A stretch of 64,000 nucleotides of DNA from Ramlibacter sp. (GTDB lineage Bacteria; Pseudomonadota; Gammaproteobacteria; Burkholderiales; Burkholderiaceae_C), in contig JADJPY010000001.1 in the NCBI GenBank assembly GCA_016713005.1, positions 434,001 to 498,000 of the forward strand. The letters are read 5' to 3'. Positions 1 to 10,280 of this stretch are shown here, piece by piece (the first letter of the stretch is position 1; each line of letters begins with the position of its first letter). A program made the position numbers and the translations under genes. The notes under the pieces are model-generated. The model did not search any database. It worked only from the letters and a program-made list of their open reading frames with translations, and was not told the DNA's origin.

Positions 1-491
1 TTGTCCAGTTGCAGTGCGCGGCTGTAGGCCTGGCTGGCCAGTCGGGCGTACACATCACCCAGGTTCTCGTGGGCGGTGGCATAGCTCGGGTTGGTGCGGA
101 TCGCCATCTCCAGCGCGGCGCGGGCCTTGTCAAACTGGTTCTGGCCGGCGTAGAGCACGGCCAGGTTGTTGTAGGGCTCGGGCAGCTCGGGGTAGTCTTC
201 GGTGAGCTTGGTGAAGGTGACGATGGCGTCCGCCGGCTTGCCCTGCTCGGACTGGATCACGCCGCGGATGAAGCGCATCTGCGGGTCGCGCGGCTTGGTG
301 GAGAGGTACTGGTCGGCCTTGGCCAGCGCTTCGGCGAGCTGGCCGGCGCGCACCAGCTTGTTGACGTCGGCGTAGTCGTCCGCCCAGGCAGCCCCGAACT
401 GGAACAGGGCCGCGATGGCCAGCAGGCGCAGGGCGCGCGGGAGGGGCGAAGAATGTGCCGGGACAGCGGGACGTACATCGAAATTGCGCAT
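1..491 (-). CDS. TPR-repeat periplasmic protein, 3' end outside window
   Basis: The reading frame starts at an ATG whose complement is 489-491 and runs open off the left edge (about 163 codons seen). The N-terminus has a basic and then hydrophobic stretch (LRLLAIAALFQFGAAWA) that looks like a signal peptide. The rest reads as tetratricopeptide helices (for example ELPEPYNNLAVLYAGQNQ and ATAHENLGDVYARLASQ). TPR proteins act as protein-interaction scaffolds; the partner is not visible. It is transcribed away from cysS, an arrangement common in Comamonadaceae. Confident on the fold, not on the specific role. Confidence 0.75.
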   Translation of the reverse strand, partial: MRNFDVRPAVPAHSSPLPRALRLLAIAALFQFGAAWADDYADVNKLVRAGQLAEALAKADQYLSTKPRDPQMRFIRGVIQSEQGKPADAIVTFTKLTEDYPELPEPYNNLAVLYAGQNQFDKARAALEMAIRTNPSYATAHENLGDVYARLASQAYSRALQLD

Positions 492-657
492 ATCGCCTCT
501 GAAAAAACGCATGGAGCCGGGATCGTGGATCAAGCGCGCCGGTGGCGGCTTATACTGCCCGTGATTGTAGCCGAGGGGTCCTGTGTCCGCCCCCCGAAAC
601 CACCCGGAAAACCAGGCCGACGACCCGCTGCGACGCAGCCGGCAGGCGTATTGACCC

Positions 658-2023
<1,366 letters not shown>

Positions 2024-2046
<23 letters not shown>

Positions 2047-2070
2047 ATTGTCCGCTACAAAAACAATAGC
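2024..2070 (+). repeat. bipartite palindromic repeat across the cysS stop and glycosylase start
   Basis: The left arm resembles the CTGCAGCCC module and the right arm is GCTACAAAAACAATAGC at 2054-2070. It matches the layout of the copies at 4051 and 42400. It spans the last codons of cysS and the first codons of the following gene, so both protein ends are repeat-derived. Confidence 0.75.
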
Positions 2071-2725
2071 AAAAGCGACACCAAAGGCGGCACCCGAACC
2101 TGCCCGGGTGACGCCCGCCTACTGGGACGAAGCCTGCCGTCACCTGGTCCGCAAGGACCGCGTCATGAAGCGGCTGATCCCGCAGTTCGGTGACGGCTGC
2201 CTGGAGTCGCGTGGCGACGCCTTCACCACGCTGGCGCGCAGCATCGTGGGCCAGCAGATCTCGGTCAAGGCGGCGCAGACGGTGTGGGACCGGTTCTCCA
2301 AGCTGTCGCGGCGCATGACGCCCCCCCAGGTGTTGCGCCTCAAGGTGGACGACATGCGCGCGGCGGGGCTGTCGGCGCGCAAGATCGAGTATTTGGTGGA
2401 CCTGGCGCTGCACTTCGACTCGGGCGCGGTGCATGTGGGCCAGTGGGATGCGATGGACGACGACGCCATCATTGCCGAGCTGGTGGGCATCCGCGGGATC
2501 GGCCGCTGGACGGCCGAGATGTTCCTGATCTTCCACCTGCTGCGCCCCAATGTGCTTCCGCTGGACGACGTCGGGCTGATCAACGGCATCAGCAGCAACT
2601 ACTTTTCGGGGGAGCCGGTCAGCCGCAGCGATGCGCGCGAAGTGGCCGAGGCCTGGCAGCCCTGGTGCAGTGTGGCGACTTGGTATATTTGGCGCTCGCT
2701 GGACCCGCTCCCGGTGGCGTACTGA
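2036..2725 (+). CDS. DNA-3-methyladenine glycosylase, AlkA-like (HhH-GPD)
   Basis: A base-excision repair glycosylase that removes alkylated purines from DNA. The HhH-GPD core is visible: the hairpin GIRGIGRWTAEMFL followed by LPLDDVGL, whose aspartate fits the catalytic position. The start is ambiguous. GTG 2036 overlaps the cysS end; TTG 2048 has GGAG at 2038-2041 six bases upstream. The family similarity begins only at VTPAYWDEACRHL; the Ala/Lys/Thr-rich leader before it (SATKTIAKATPKAAP) starts inside a palindromic repeat and is probably dispensable. Translationally coupled to cysS and followed directly by accA. Confidence 0.85.
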
Positions 2726-2740
2726 CTTAGGAGAATGACG

Positions 2741-3718
2741 TTGGCGAAACGAACCTTCCTCGATTTCGAACAGCCGATTGCAGAGCTTGAAGGCAAGATT
2801 GAAGAGCTGCGCTACGTGCAAACCGAGTCGGCGGTCGACATCTCCGAAGAGATCGACCAGCTCAGCAAGAAGAGCCAGCAGCTCACCAAGGACATCTACA
2901 GCGACCTGACGCCCTGGCAGATCACCAAGATCGCGCGCCACGCCGAGCGGCCCTACACGCTGGATTACGTCAACGAGATCTTCACCGACTTCATCGAGCT
3001 GCATGGCGACAGGCACTTTGCCGACGACCTGAGCATCGTGGGGGGCCTGGCCCGCTTCAACGGCACGCCCTGCATGGTGCTGGGCCACCAGAAGGGCCGC
3101 GACACCCGGGAGCGCGGCCTGCGCAACTTCGGCATGAGCAAGCCCGAGGGTTACCGCAAGGCGCTGCGCCTGATGAAAACGGCCGAGAAGTTCAAGCTGC
3201 CGGTGTTCACCTTCGTGGACACGCCCGGCGCCTACCCCGGCATCGACGCCGAGGAGCGCGGCCAGTCCGAGGCCATCGGCCGCAACATCTTCGAGATGGC
3301 GCAGCTCGAAGTGCCCATCATCACCACCATCATCGGCGAGGGCGGCTCCGGCGGCGCGCTGGCCATCTCCGTGGGCGACCAGGTCGTGATGCTGCAGTAC
3401 TCGATCTATTCGGTGATCAGCCCCGAGGGCTGTGCCTCCATCCTCTGGAAGACGTCCGACAAGGCGCAGGACGCCGCAGACGCCCTGGGCATCACGGCGC
3501 ACCGTCTCAAGGCGCTGGGCCTGGTGGACAAGATCGTCAACGAGCCGGTGGGCGGCGCGCACCGCGACCACAAGCAGATGGCGGCTTTCCTCAAGCGTGC
3601 GCTGGCCGACGCGTACCGCCAGGTCAGTGACCTCAAGGTCAAGGAGCTGCTGGACCGCCGCTACGAGCGCCTGCAAAGCTACGGCCGGTACACCGACACC
3701 AAGGCCGAGAGCCGCTGA
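2741..3718 (+). CDS. accA: acetyl-CoA carboxylase carboxyltransferase subunit alpha
   Basis: With AccD it transfers the carboxyl group from biotin to acetyl-CoA, giving malonyl-CoA for fatty-acid synthesis. The 325-residue protein begins MAKRTFLDFEQPIAELEGKI and carries the carboxyltransferase core with the oxyanion-forming Gly-rich segment IIGEGGSGGALA. An ATG at 2735 touches the ribosome site AGGAG (2730-2734 region) with no spacing, whereas TTG 2741 lies about seven bases after it and gives the usual AccA N-terminus. I therefore prefer TTG 2741. It follows the glycosylase by a few bases, consistent with an operon. Confidence 0.95.
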   Translation: MAKRTFLDFEQPIAELEGKIEELRYVQTESAVDISEEIDQLSKKSQQLTKDIYSDLTPWQITKIARHAERPYTLDYVNEIFTDFIELHGDRHFADDLSIVGGLARFNGTPCMVLGHQKGRDTRERGLRNFGMSKPEGYRKALRLMKTAEKFKLPVFTFVDTPGAYPGIDAEERGQSEAIGRNIFEMAQLEVPIITTIIGEGGSGGALAISVGDQVVMLQYSIYSVISPEGCASILWKTSDKAQDAADALGITAHRLKALGLVDKIVNEPVGGAHRDHKQMAAFLKRALADAYRQVSDLKVKELLDRRYERLQSYGRYTDTKAESR

Positions 3719-3747
3719 CGCGGCGCGCCCGCGGGGCAGGCGCCAAC

Positions 3748-4710
3748 ATGATCCCCACCGTCGACGACGCCATCGCGGCCTTCGCGCCCGAACTTCCCCT
3801 GGCCGTGGCCTGCAGCGGCGGCGCCGACTCCACCGCACTGCTGCTGGCCTGCGCACGCCGCTGGCCGGGGCAGGTGAGGGCGATCCACGTGCACCACGGG
3901 CTGCAGGCCGCGGCCGACAGCTTTGCGCAGCACACGGCGGCGTTTTGCGAAGCGCAGGGTGTGCCACTGGCGGTGCGCCGGGTGGATGCCCGCCACGCCC
4001 CGGGCGAGAGCCCTGAAGATGCCGCCCGCAACGCACGTTACGAGGCGATTTCGGCTGCAGCCCGCATGGAATGGACATCACCCGCTACAAAAAGCGTAGC
4101 AATTGCGCAGCACGCCGACGACCAGGCCGAGACGGTGCTGCTGGCGCTGTCGCGCGGCGCAGGCCTGGCCGGGCTGGCCGCCATGCCGCAACGCTGGACG
4201 CGTGACGGCTTGGCGTATCACCGGCCGCTGCTGGGCGTGCCGCGCGCCGCCATCCTGGACTGGTTGGCCGCCCAGGGCCTGCGCGCGGGTGACGGATGGG
4301 TGGAAGACCCGACCAACGCCGACCCGCACTTCACCCGCAACCGCATCCGCCTGGCGGTGGTGCCGGCGCTGGAGGCGGCGTTCCCGCAGTTCCGCACCAC
4401 CTTTGCCCGCAGCGCGGCGCATGCGGCGCAGGCCGACGCGCTGCTGCGCGAGGTGGCGGCGGCCGACCTGGCGCTGCTCGGTGTGCCACCGGTGATCACG
4501 GCCTTGCAGGCGCTTTCGCGCGCGCGCCAGGCCAACGTGCTTCGCCACTGGCTGCGAAGCGCGCACGCCACCACCCCCAGCGCCGCCCAGCTGGACGAGT
4601 TGCTGGACCAGGTCGCCGACTGCGTGACGCGCGGCCATGGCCTGCGCCTGCGCGTCGGGGCGGGCTTTGTCGAGCGCCGGGGGCCGGTGCTGGATTGGTA
4701 CAATCCCTAG
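3748..4710 (+). CDS. tilS: tRNA(Ile)-lysidine synthetase
   Basis: Converts C34 of tRNA-Ile(CAU) to lysidine using ATP and lysine, which is essential for reading AUA. The PP-loop SGGADS is at residues 23-28, followed by the HVHHGL and AQHADDQAET motifs and the DPTNAD/TRNRIR segment. The 320-residue length is that of a short form with reduced C-terminal domains. Between the conserved blocks ARYEAISAAA and AIAQHADDQ, about residues 102-118 (RMEWTSPATKSVA) are encoded by a palindromic repeat inserted in frame. The rest of the protein is intact, so the insertion appears to be tolerated. Confidence 0.95.
   Translation: MIPTVDDAIAAFAPELPLAVACSGGADSTALLLACARRWPGQVRAIHVHHGLQAAADSFAQHTAAFCEAQGVPLAVRRVDARHAPGESPEDAARNARYEAISAAARMEWTSPATKSVAIAQHADDQAETVLLALSRGAGLAGLAAMPQRWTRDGLAYHRPLLGVPRAAILDWLAAQGLRAGDGWVEDPTNADPHFTRNRIRLAVVPALEAAFPQFRTTFARSAAHAAQADALLREVAAADLALLGVPPVITALQALSRARQANVLRHWLRSAHATTPSAAQLDELLDQVADCVTRGHGLRLRVGAGFVERRGPVLDWYNP
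4051..4100 (+). repeat. bipartite palindromic repeat inside tilS
   Basis: Left hairpin arm CGGCTGCAGCCCG and right palindrome GCTACAAAAAGCGTAGC (4084-4100) with a short spacer. It sits in frame within the PP-loop domain of tilS and is translated. Confidence 0.8.
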
Positions 4711-4790
4711 GTTTTGTCCCGGCTTTCCCCTGCGGAAACCACCGGTGCGCCGGGGTCTCAAGCCCCGTTGCGCCACACCCCAGTACTCCA

Positions 4791-6053
4791 ATGGCTTTGA
4801 TTGTTCACAAATACGGCGGCACCTCGATGGGCTCGACCGAGCGCATCCGCAATGTCGCCAGGCGTGTTGCCAAATGGGCGCGCGCCGGCCACCAGATGGT
4901 CGTGGTGCCCAGCGCCATGTCCGGCGAAACCAACCGCCTGCTGGGCCTGGCCAAGGAGCTGGCGCCCTCCAGGCAGGGCGAAGCCTATGGCCGCGAGCTC
5001 GACATGCTGGCCGCCACCGGCGAGCAGGCGTCGTCGGCGCTGCTGGCCATTGCGCTGCAGGCCGAGGGCATGGAATCCGTCAGCTACGCCGGCTGGCAGG
5101 TGCCCATCAAGACCAACAGCGCCTATACCAAGGCCCGCATCGAGTCGATTGACGACCAGCGCATCCGCGCCGACCTGGCCGCCGGGCGCGTGGTGATCGT
5201 CACCGGTTTCCAGGGTGTGGATGACGCCGGCCACATAACCACGCTGGGCCGCGGGGGCAGCGACACCTCGGCCGTGGCCGTGGCCGCAGCGATGAAAGCC
5301 GCCGAATGCCTGATCTACACCGACGTGGACGGCGTGTACACCACAGACCCGCGCGTCGTGCCCGAAGCGCGCCGCCTGCACATGGTCAGCTTCGAGGAGA
5401 TGCTGGAGATGGCCTCCATGGGCTCCAAGGTCCTGCAGATCCGCTCGGTGGAGTTTGCCGGCAAGTACAAGGTGCCGCTGCGCGTGCTGTCCAGCTTCAC
5501 CCCGTGGGACATCGACATCGTCGAAGAGGCGAAGTCGGGCACCCTGATCACTTTTGAGGAAGACGAGCAAATGGAACAAGCCATCGTGTCCGGGATCGCG
5601 TTCAACCGCGATGAAGCCAAGATCTCCATCCTGGGCGTGCCCGACAGGCCCGGCATTGCGTTCAACATCCTGGGAGCGGTCGCCGACGCCAACATCGAAG
5701 TCGACATCATCATCCAGAACGTCAGCAAGGGCGGCCTGACCGACTTCAGCTTCACCGTGCACCGCAACGACTACGCGCGCACGATCGACCTGCTGAAGGA
5801 GAAAGTGCTGCCCGGCCTGGGCACCAACACCGTGGAAGGCGACACGAAGATCTGCAAGGTCAGCATCGTCGGCATCGGCATGCGCAGCCACGTGGGCGTG
5901 GCCAGCAAGATGTTCCGCGTGCTGAGCGAAGAGGGCATCAACATCCAGATGATCTCCACCAGCGAGATCAAGACCTCGGTGGTCATCGACGAGAAATACA
6001 TGGAACTGGCCGTGCGCGCCCTGCACCGGGCTTTCGACCTGGATCAGGCATAA
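4791..6053 (+). CDS. lysC: aspartate kinase
   Basis: Phosphorylates aspartate, the first step toward lysine, threonine and methionine. The ATG at 4791 opens the conserved MALIVHKYGGTS; the open frame extends upstream only by overlap with tilS. The N-terminal kinase domain has the KYGGTS nucleotide loop (residues 7-12) and GRGGSDTSA, and the C-terminal third contains two ACT repeats (FNILGAVADANIEVDI and FRVLSEEGINIQMI) that normally bind feedback inhibitors. The 420-residue length is typical. A TATAAT-like CATAAT at 6049-6054 overlaps its end and could drive the following tRNA. Confidence 0.96.
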   Translation: MALIVHKYGGTSMGSTERIRNVARRVAKWARAGHQMVVVPSAMSGETNRLLGLAKELAPSRQGEAYGRELDMLAATGEQASSALLAIALQAEGMESVSYAGWQVPIKTNSAYTKARIESIDDQRIRADLAAGRVVIVTGFQGVDDAGHITTLGRGGSDTSAVAVAAAMKAAECLIYTDVDGVYTTDPRVVPEARRLHMVSFEEMLEMASMGSKVLQIRSVEFAGKYKVPLRVLSSFTPWDIDIVEEAKSGTLITFEEDEQMEQAIVSGIAFNRDEAKISILGVPDRPGIAFNILGAVADANIEVDIIIQNVSKGGLTDFSFTVHRNDYARTIDLLKEKVLPGLGTNTVEGDTKICKVSIVGIGMRSHVGVASKMFRVLSEEGINIQMISTSEIKTSVVIDEKYMELAVRALHRAFDLDQA

Positions 6054-6064
6054 TCGCGGCTCCT

Positions 6065-6157
6065 GGAAACGTGACCGAGTGGCCGAAGGTGCTCCCCTGC
6101 TAAGGGAGTATGCGGTGTAGAGCCGCATCGAGGGTTCGAATCCCTCCGTTTCCGCCA
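6065..6157 (+). tRNA. tRNA-Ser (anticodon GCU)
   Basis: Acceptor arm GGAAACG pairs with CGTTTCC (6147-6153). The anticodon loop CTGCTAA reads GCU. There is a long variable arm as expected for serine, a GGTTCGAATCC T-arm, and an encoded CCA at 6155-6157. Confidence 0.97.
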
Positions 6158-6204
6158 GAACTGAGTTTCAGAAGGTCCCACAAAGACCATCTGACCTCCC
6201 TGAA

Positions 6205-6228
6205 AGCCCCGCACCGCGGGGCTTTTTT
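6205..6228 (+). terminator. Rho-independent terminator after tRNA-Ser
   Basis: Stem AGCCCCGC (6205-6212) and GCGGGGCT (6216-6223) with a three-base loop, followed by a run of T. Confidence 0.85.
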
Positions 6229-6267
6229 GTTTCTTGACGCGATGCGGGCGACAAGGTGAGTCTGAGA

Positions 6268-7140
6268 TCAACGCAACGGCGTTCCGCCCAGCCGCAAGCG
6301 CCAGGTTTCCGCGACGGCGAGACTGTTGACCAGGCACGCCATCAGGTACAGGCGCCACCACGATCGATCCCCGGACTCCCTGAGGGCGTTTATTTTGGCG
6401 ACATAGCGCCTCGGATACAGCGCATCGACCAATGTGCGGCAGGCTCCAGGGGCAAGCCCAAGACGGAACTCCCTTTGCAGGGTGAGCATGCCGCCCTGCA
6501 CCCGAAGTGCCTTGTGGATGATCTCGCGCCACTGCGTCCGGGTGGGGTGACAAACGACCGCCTCGGGGCAGTACTCGACAGGATGACCGGAGCGCGATGC
6601 ACGCACGCACCATTCCCAATCCCCGGCGGAGCGCAGCCGCGCTGAAAAGGGCCCCACCTTGTCGAATGTGGACCGGGAGACGATCAGGTTGGCGGTGGCT
6701 GCGAAGCCGCTTTTCTCCACATAGGACTTCTGGTTGAGCCCGAACGCTGCATCGTATTGTTCGGCCAACGAATCGGGGTCTCGCATCTCAAGCTGGATGT
6801 GGCCGCCCAGCGGCTCCCGGCTGGCCGCGTGATGCAGGCAGGCCTCCAGCCATGATTTGTCGGGAACGCAGTCGGCATCGGTGAAGGCCAGCCAGCGCCC
6901 ACGGGCGAGAAGGACGCCACGATTGCGCGCGGCATAGGATCCGGGGCGGCGCTCTTCTGCAACCGAAACATTCGGGTACTGCCCGCCCGGCGCCAGCGCA
7001 AGCGGGCGCTCGGGCCGGTTGTTGACGACGATGACCTCGAAGGACTCCGTTTGCAGGGTTTGTTGCCGCAGCGCCTGCAGGCAGCGCTCCAGCGCGGCGC
7101 GCTCGCCACAGTAGGGCACGATCACCGAAACCTCGATCAC
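6268..7140 (-). CDS. family 2 glycosyltransferase (GT-A fold)
   Basis: A 290-residue enzyme likely to transfer a sugar from a nucleotide donor during surface polysaccharide or glycan assembly; donor and acceptor are not deducible. The N-terminus VSVIVPYCGERAALERCL is the GT2 nucleotide-binding strand, the metal-binding DAD motif is at residues 88-90 (FTDADCVP), and a C-terminal SAGDWEWCVRA segment fits the acceptor-side motif. A hydrophobic stretch near the end (LYLMACLVNSLAVAE) may contact the membrane. It overlaps the upstream glycosyltransferase by four bases (ATGA), so the two are translated together. It ends about 100 bases from tRNA-Ser. Confidence 0.85.
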   Translation of the reverse strand: MIEVSVIVPYCGERAALERCLQALRQQTLQTESFEVIVVNNRPERPLALAPGGQYPNVSVAEERRPGSYAARNRGVLLARGRWLAFTDADCVPDKSWLEACLHHAASREPLGGHIQLEMRDPDSLAEQYDAAFGLNQKSYVEKSGFAATANLIVSRSTFDKVGPFSARLRSAGDWEWCVRASRSGHPVEYCPEAVVCHPTRTQWREIIHKALRVQGGMLTLQREFRLGLAPGACRTLVDALYPRRYVAKINALRESGDRSWWRLYLMACLVNSLAVAETWRLRLGGTPLR

Positions 7141-7970
7141 GGACGAGGCCCGAGATGGAGGGGGTCGCCCGAGAAGTTCCTGTACACCGTGCCGCAGCCA
7201 AACCTGTCGGGCGGGCAGACCAGGCGACCGCCGGCTTTCTTCTCCAGCCAGATGCTGTAGTTGTCCTTGCAGCTGCCGAAAGCCCGGCCCGTATTGCGGC
7301 CGGTCACCTTGTTGGTGAAGAAGCGCGTTCGAAGCTCATCGCCGTGATCGATGCATGAGAGGTATTGCTCCTCGATGGTGCGTCCCTTCAACCCGAGCTC
7401 CATCATCCGTTCAGAAAGATTGCTGTCCTCGTATCCCCAGCTGTCGAAGTGCTCGTCAAACCCGCCCAGTGCCCAGAACAGCTCGCGGGGCAGCACGTTG
7501 CGTCCCTCTACGCCGCGCACATCTGTCGCGACGATCCGGTTGTGCTCGATGACACCGCCCGACAGGAAGTCCAACCCGTGCAACTGCTGGCGGACATAGC
7601 CGGCAAAACCCGGCCCGGTGAAGTTGTCCGCGTCCAGGTTGCACAGGATCGCGCCCCTTGCCAGACGGAAGGCCTGGTTCTTGGCGTGGCTGGCCCTGAA
7701 TTCGGCAGGCACAGGATTGAAGAAGTGGACCAACCGGCTGCTTTCGAGTGCCGGTCCATACCCGCTCCTGATCCAATCCTGCAGCCCGTCGCCCGAGTTG
7801 TAGTTGACGATGACGAACTCGACGTTCGGATCGTCCTGATGCCAGGCCAGATTGCGTGGCAGGGTCTCGCGCAGGTGGAACAGGCGGTCCTTGCAGGTGA
7901 TGCAGAAGGAGACCAACGCATCCTGCGTTTGCCGGCACAAGTACTGCGGGACCGTGACCTGCTCTGGCAT
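7137..7970 (-). CDS. glycosyltransferase, GT2-like, N-terminal galactosyltransferase type
   Basis: A 277-residue GT-A protein. Residues 18-60 (ALVSFCITCKDRLFHL to FVIVNYNSGDG) form the nucleotide-binding region and DAD is at 113-115 (CNLDADNFTG). FWALGGFDEHFDSWGYEDSNLSERM is the acceptor-recognition block seen in galactosyltransferase-like GT2 enzymes and contains an ED pair suited to catalysis. It is first of a two-gene unit with the downstream glycosyltransferase (four-base overlap). It lies just after the TRAP permease on the same strand but is functionally unrelated to it, so this pair may be an insertion between tRNA-Ser and the transporter. Confidence 0.82.
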   Translation of the reverse strand: MPEQVTVPQYLCRQTQDALVSFCITCKDRLFHLRETLPRNLAWHQDDPNVEFVIVNYNSGDGLQDWIRSGYGPALESSRLVHFFNPVPAEFRASHAKNQAFRLARGAILCNLDADNFTGPGFAGYVRQQLHGLDFLSGGVIEHNRIVATDVRGVEGRNVLPRELFWALGGFDEHFDSWGYEDSNLSERMMELGLKGRTIEEQYLSCIDHGDELRTRFFTNKVTGRNTGRAFGSCKDNYSIWLEKKAGGRLVCPPDRFGCGTVYRNFSGDPLHLGPRP

Positions 7971-8001
7971 TTCATGCTCCAGCGGGCTGCAAGTCCCAGG
8001 G

Positions 8002-10209
8002 TCAGGAAGCCAGCGTCCCCCGGCCTGGTGACAAGGCCCGCCACGCCGCCAACTGGCTCACCAGCACCGGCAGCGTCAACGCCGCGCCCACAAGGGTGAC
8101 GATCAGGCCCGGGGCGATCAGCAGCAGGGCCGCCGCGATGCACAGCAGCTGCTCCCAGCGTTTCATTTCCACCAGGAAGAAGCGGCTCAGTGCCGCGGCC
8201 AGCACGGTGATTCCCAGCACGCAGCCGGTGAAGGTGACACAGAACTCGAACCAGGTGAAGCCCTTGGCCACCAGCAGCAGGCTGGGCGAGAACACGAAAA
8301 CAAACGGCACCAGCACCTTGGCCATGCCCAGGCGGAAGGCGGTGTTGCCCGTCTTGAACGGGTCGCCCCCCGCCATGCCGGCGGCTGCGTAGGCGGCCAG
8401 GGCCACCGGCGGCGTGATGTCGGCCAGCACGCCGTAATAGAAGACGAAGAAATGCGCCACCAGCGGCTCCACGCCCAGTTGCACCAGGGTGGGCGCTGCC
8501 ACCGTCACCATGATGATGTAGTTGGCGGTGGTGGGGATGCCGCAGCCCATCAGGATGCAGACCACGCCTGTCATCACCAGCGCGGCAAACAGCGTCAGGC
8601 CCTTGGTGCCGGCCAGGAACTCGGGCACCACCATCGACAGGCCACCAGCGATGGCGGTGGCCCAGGTGGTGATGATGTAGCTGATCTTGAATCCCACACC
8701 GGTGAGGGTGACCACGCCGATGACGATGCCCACCGTGGCGGCGGCGGCTCCGACGGCCAGCGCGTACTTGGCCCCGGTCTCGAACGCCTCCACCAGCACA
8801 TGGTGGGGAATGCGCCCGGTGACACCGCCCAGCTTCCACGCCGCCAGCGCCAGGGCCGCGCCGCCCCCGAAGATGCCCAGCTTGATCCATTCGCTGTGGT
8901 TGCCGTAGTCGCCGAACGAGATGGCGGCGAGCAGTAGGTGCAACACCACCAGCAGCGCCCAGTTTGCAGGGCGATTGCCGCGCACCTGCGTGGTCAGGCC
9001 CACGATCATGCAGGAGGTGATGCCGGTAAACGCCGCCAGGTAGGGCGTGCGCCCGGACACCAGGATCCAGATCAGCAGCACCAGCGGAATCAGGGTGGGC
9101 CAGCGCTGTTGCAGGGACTCGCGCAGCCGGGGCATTTCTTCCTCGGTGAGGCCGCGCAGGCCGTAGCGCTTGGCCTCGAAGTGCACTTGCATGAACACGC
9201 CAAAGAAGTGCATGAACGCCGGCACGATGGCCGCCGCAATGATCGTCTGGTAGGACACGTTCAGGAACTCGATCATCAGGAACGCCGCCGCGCCCAGCAC
9301 CGGGGGCGTGATCTGGCCGCCCGTGGACGCCGCTGCCTCCACCGCACCGGCGAACTCGCGCTTGTAGCCCACGCGGATCATGGCGGGGATGGTCAACGAG
9401 CCCACCGTCACCGCATTGGCCACCGACGAGCCGCTGAGCATGCCAAACATGGCCGAGCCAAACACGCTGACCTTGGCCGGCCCGCCCGCGTAGCGCCCGG
9501 CGATGGAGGCCGCAATGTCCAGAAACAGCTGGCCCAGCCCGATGCGCGTGGCCATGACGCCGAACAGCACGAAATGGAACACATAGGTGGCCACCACCCC
9601 CACGGCCACGCCATAGATGCCCTGGCTGGTGAGGTACTGGTGGTTGATCATCTGCCCCCAGCTGGCGCCGGCATGCTTGAGCAGCCCCGGAAAATACGTG
9701 CCAAAGAGTGCATAGACGGTGAAGCCGATGGCAATCAGCGGCAATGGCCAGCCCATTGAGCGGCGCGTGGCTTCCAGCAGCGTCAAGAAGAGCACCGAGC
9801 CCATGACGACATCGGCCATCGAGGGGTTGCCTACGCGGAAGGCCAGATCGTCAAACACGTAGGGGATGTACAGCACGCTGGCCGCGCAGGCCAGGCCCAG
9901 CAGCCAGTCCACCAGCGGCACGCCGCCCGGGGACAGCCATGAGTGCGCGCGCGGATGCTCGTAGGCCTTCTTGCCGGCCGCGAACACCAGGAAGATCAGG
10001 CCCAGCACGAACGCCAGATGGACGCCCCGGTGCGTGGTTTCGCGCAGCAGGCCGAAACCGGCGGTGTAGAAGTGAAAGACCGACAGTGCGATCAGCAGCC
10101 ATTTGGTGATCTGCAGCGCAGGCGGCACGACCGGACGGAAGCGCATTTCCGGGTCGAACTTCTCCTCCAGTTCCTGGAGCTTGGCCTCATCAAGCGTGGC
10201 GGCGGTCAT
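8002..10209 (-). CDS. TRAP transporter permease, fused 4TM/12TM subunits
   Basis: The inner-membrane part of a sodium- or proton-driven TRAP carrier, with the small (DctQ-like) and large (DctM-like) subunits fused in 735 residues. After a soluble N-terminus the first hydrophobic segments cover about residues 35-150, and the DctM-like part follows with repeated Gly/Ala-rich membrane helices such as FGSAMFGMLSGSSVANAVTVGS and a second similar repeat near GCGIPTTANYIIM. This fusion is characteristic of systems that use a TAXI-type binding protein, which is encoded immediately upstream. The substrate is probably a dicarboxylate or related acid, but it is not readable from sequence. Confidence 0.93.
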   Translation of the reverse strand: MTAATLDEAKLQELEEKFDPEMRFRPVVPPALQITKWLLIALSVFHFYTAGFGLLRETTHRGVHLAFVLGLIFLVFAAGKKAYEHPRAHSWLSPGGVPLVDWLLGLACAASVLYIPYVFDDLAFRVGNPSMADVVMGSVLFLTLLEATRRSMGWPLPLIAIGFTVYALFGTYFPGLLKHAGASWGQMINHQYLTSQGIYGVAVGVVATYVFHFVLFGVMATRIGLGQLFLDIAASIAGRYAGGPAKVSVFGSAMFGMLSGSSVANAVTVGSLTIPAMIRVGYKREFAGAVEAAASTGGQITPPVLGAAAFLMIEFLNVSYQTIIAAAIVPAFMHFFGVFMQVHFEAKRYGLRGLTEEEMPRLRESLQQRWPTLIPLVLLIWILVSGRTPYLAAFTGITSCMIVGLTTQVRGNRPANWALLVVLHLLLAAISFGDYGNHSEWIKLGIFGGGAALALAAWKLGGVTGRIPHHVLVEAFETGAKYALAVGAAAATVGIVIGVVTLTGVGFKISYIITTWATAIAGGLSMVVPEFLAGTKGLTLFAALVMTGVVCILMGCGIPTTANYIIMVTVAAPTLVQLGVEPLVAHFFVFYYGVLADITPPVALAAYAAAGMAGGDPFKTGNTAFRLGMAKVLVPFVFVFSPSLLLVAKGFTWFEFCVTFTGCVLGITVLAAALSRFFLVEMKRWEQLLCIAAALLLIAPGLIVTLVGAALTLPVLVSQLAAWRALSPGRGTLAS

Positions 10210-10227
10210 GCGGTGTCCTCAGAAACG

Positions 10228-10250
10228 AAAAAGGGAGGGCAAGCCTCCCT
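10228..10250 (-). terminator. hairpin plus T-run between TAXI gene and TRAP permease
   Basis: Read on the minus strand, AGGGAGG-CTTG-CCCTCCC is followed by TTTTT. It lies after the binding-protein stop and before the permease start and could act as a partial terminator that keeps permease expression below binding-protein expression. Confidence 0.6.
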
Positions 10251-10280
10251 GTGTGGTGCTGCGTACTGGCAGCCGTCGCC

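Noticed and set aside
540..560. TATACT at 551-556 as the cysS promoter -10
   Set aside because: No acceptable -35 at the right distance, so not listed as a feature.
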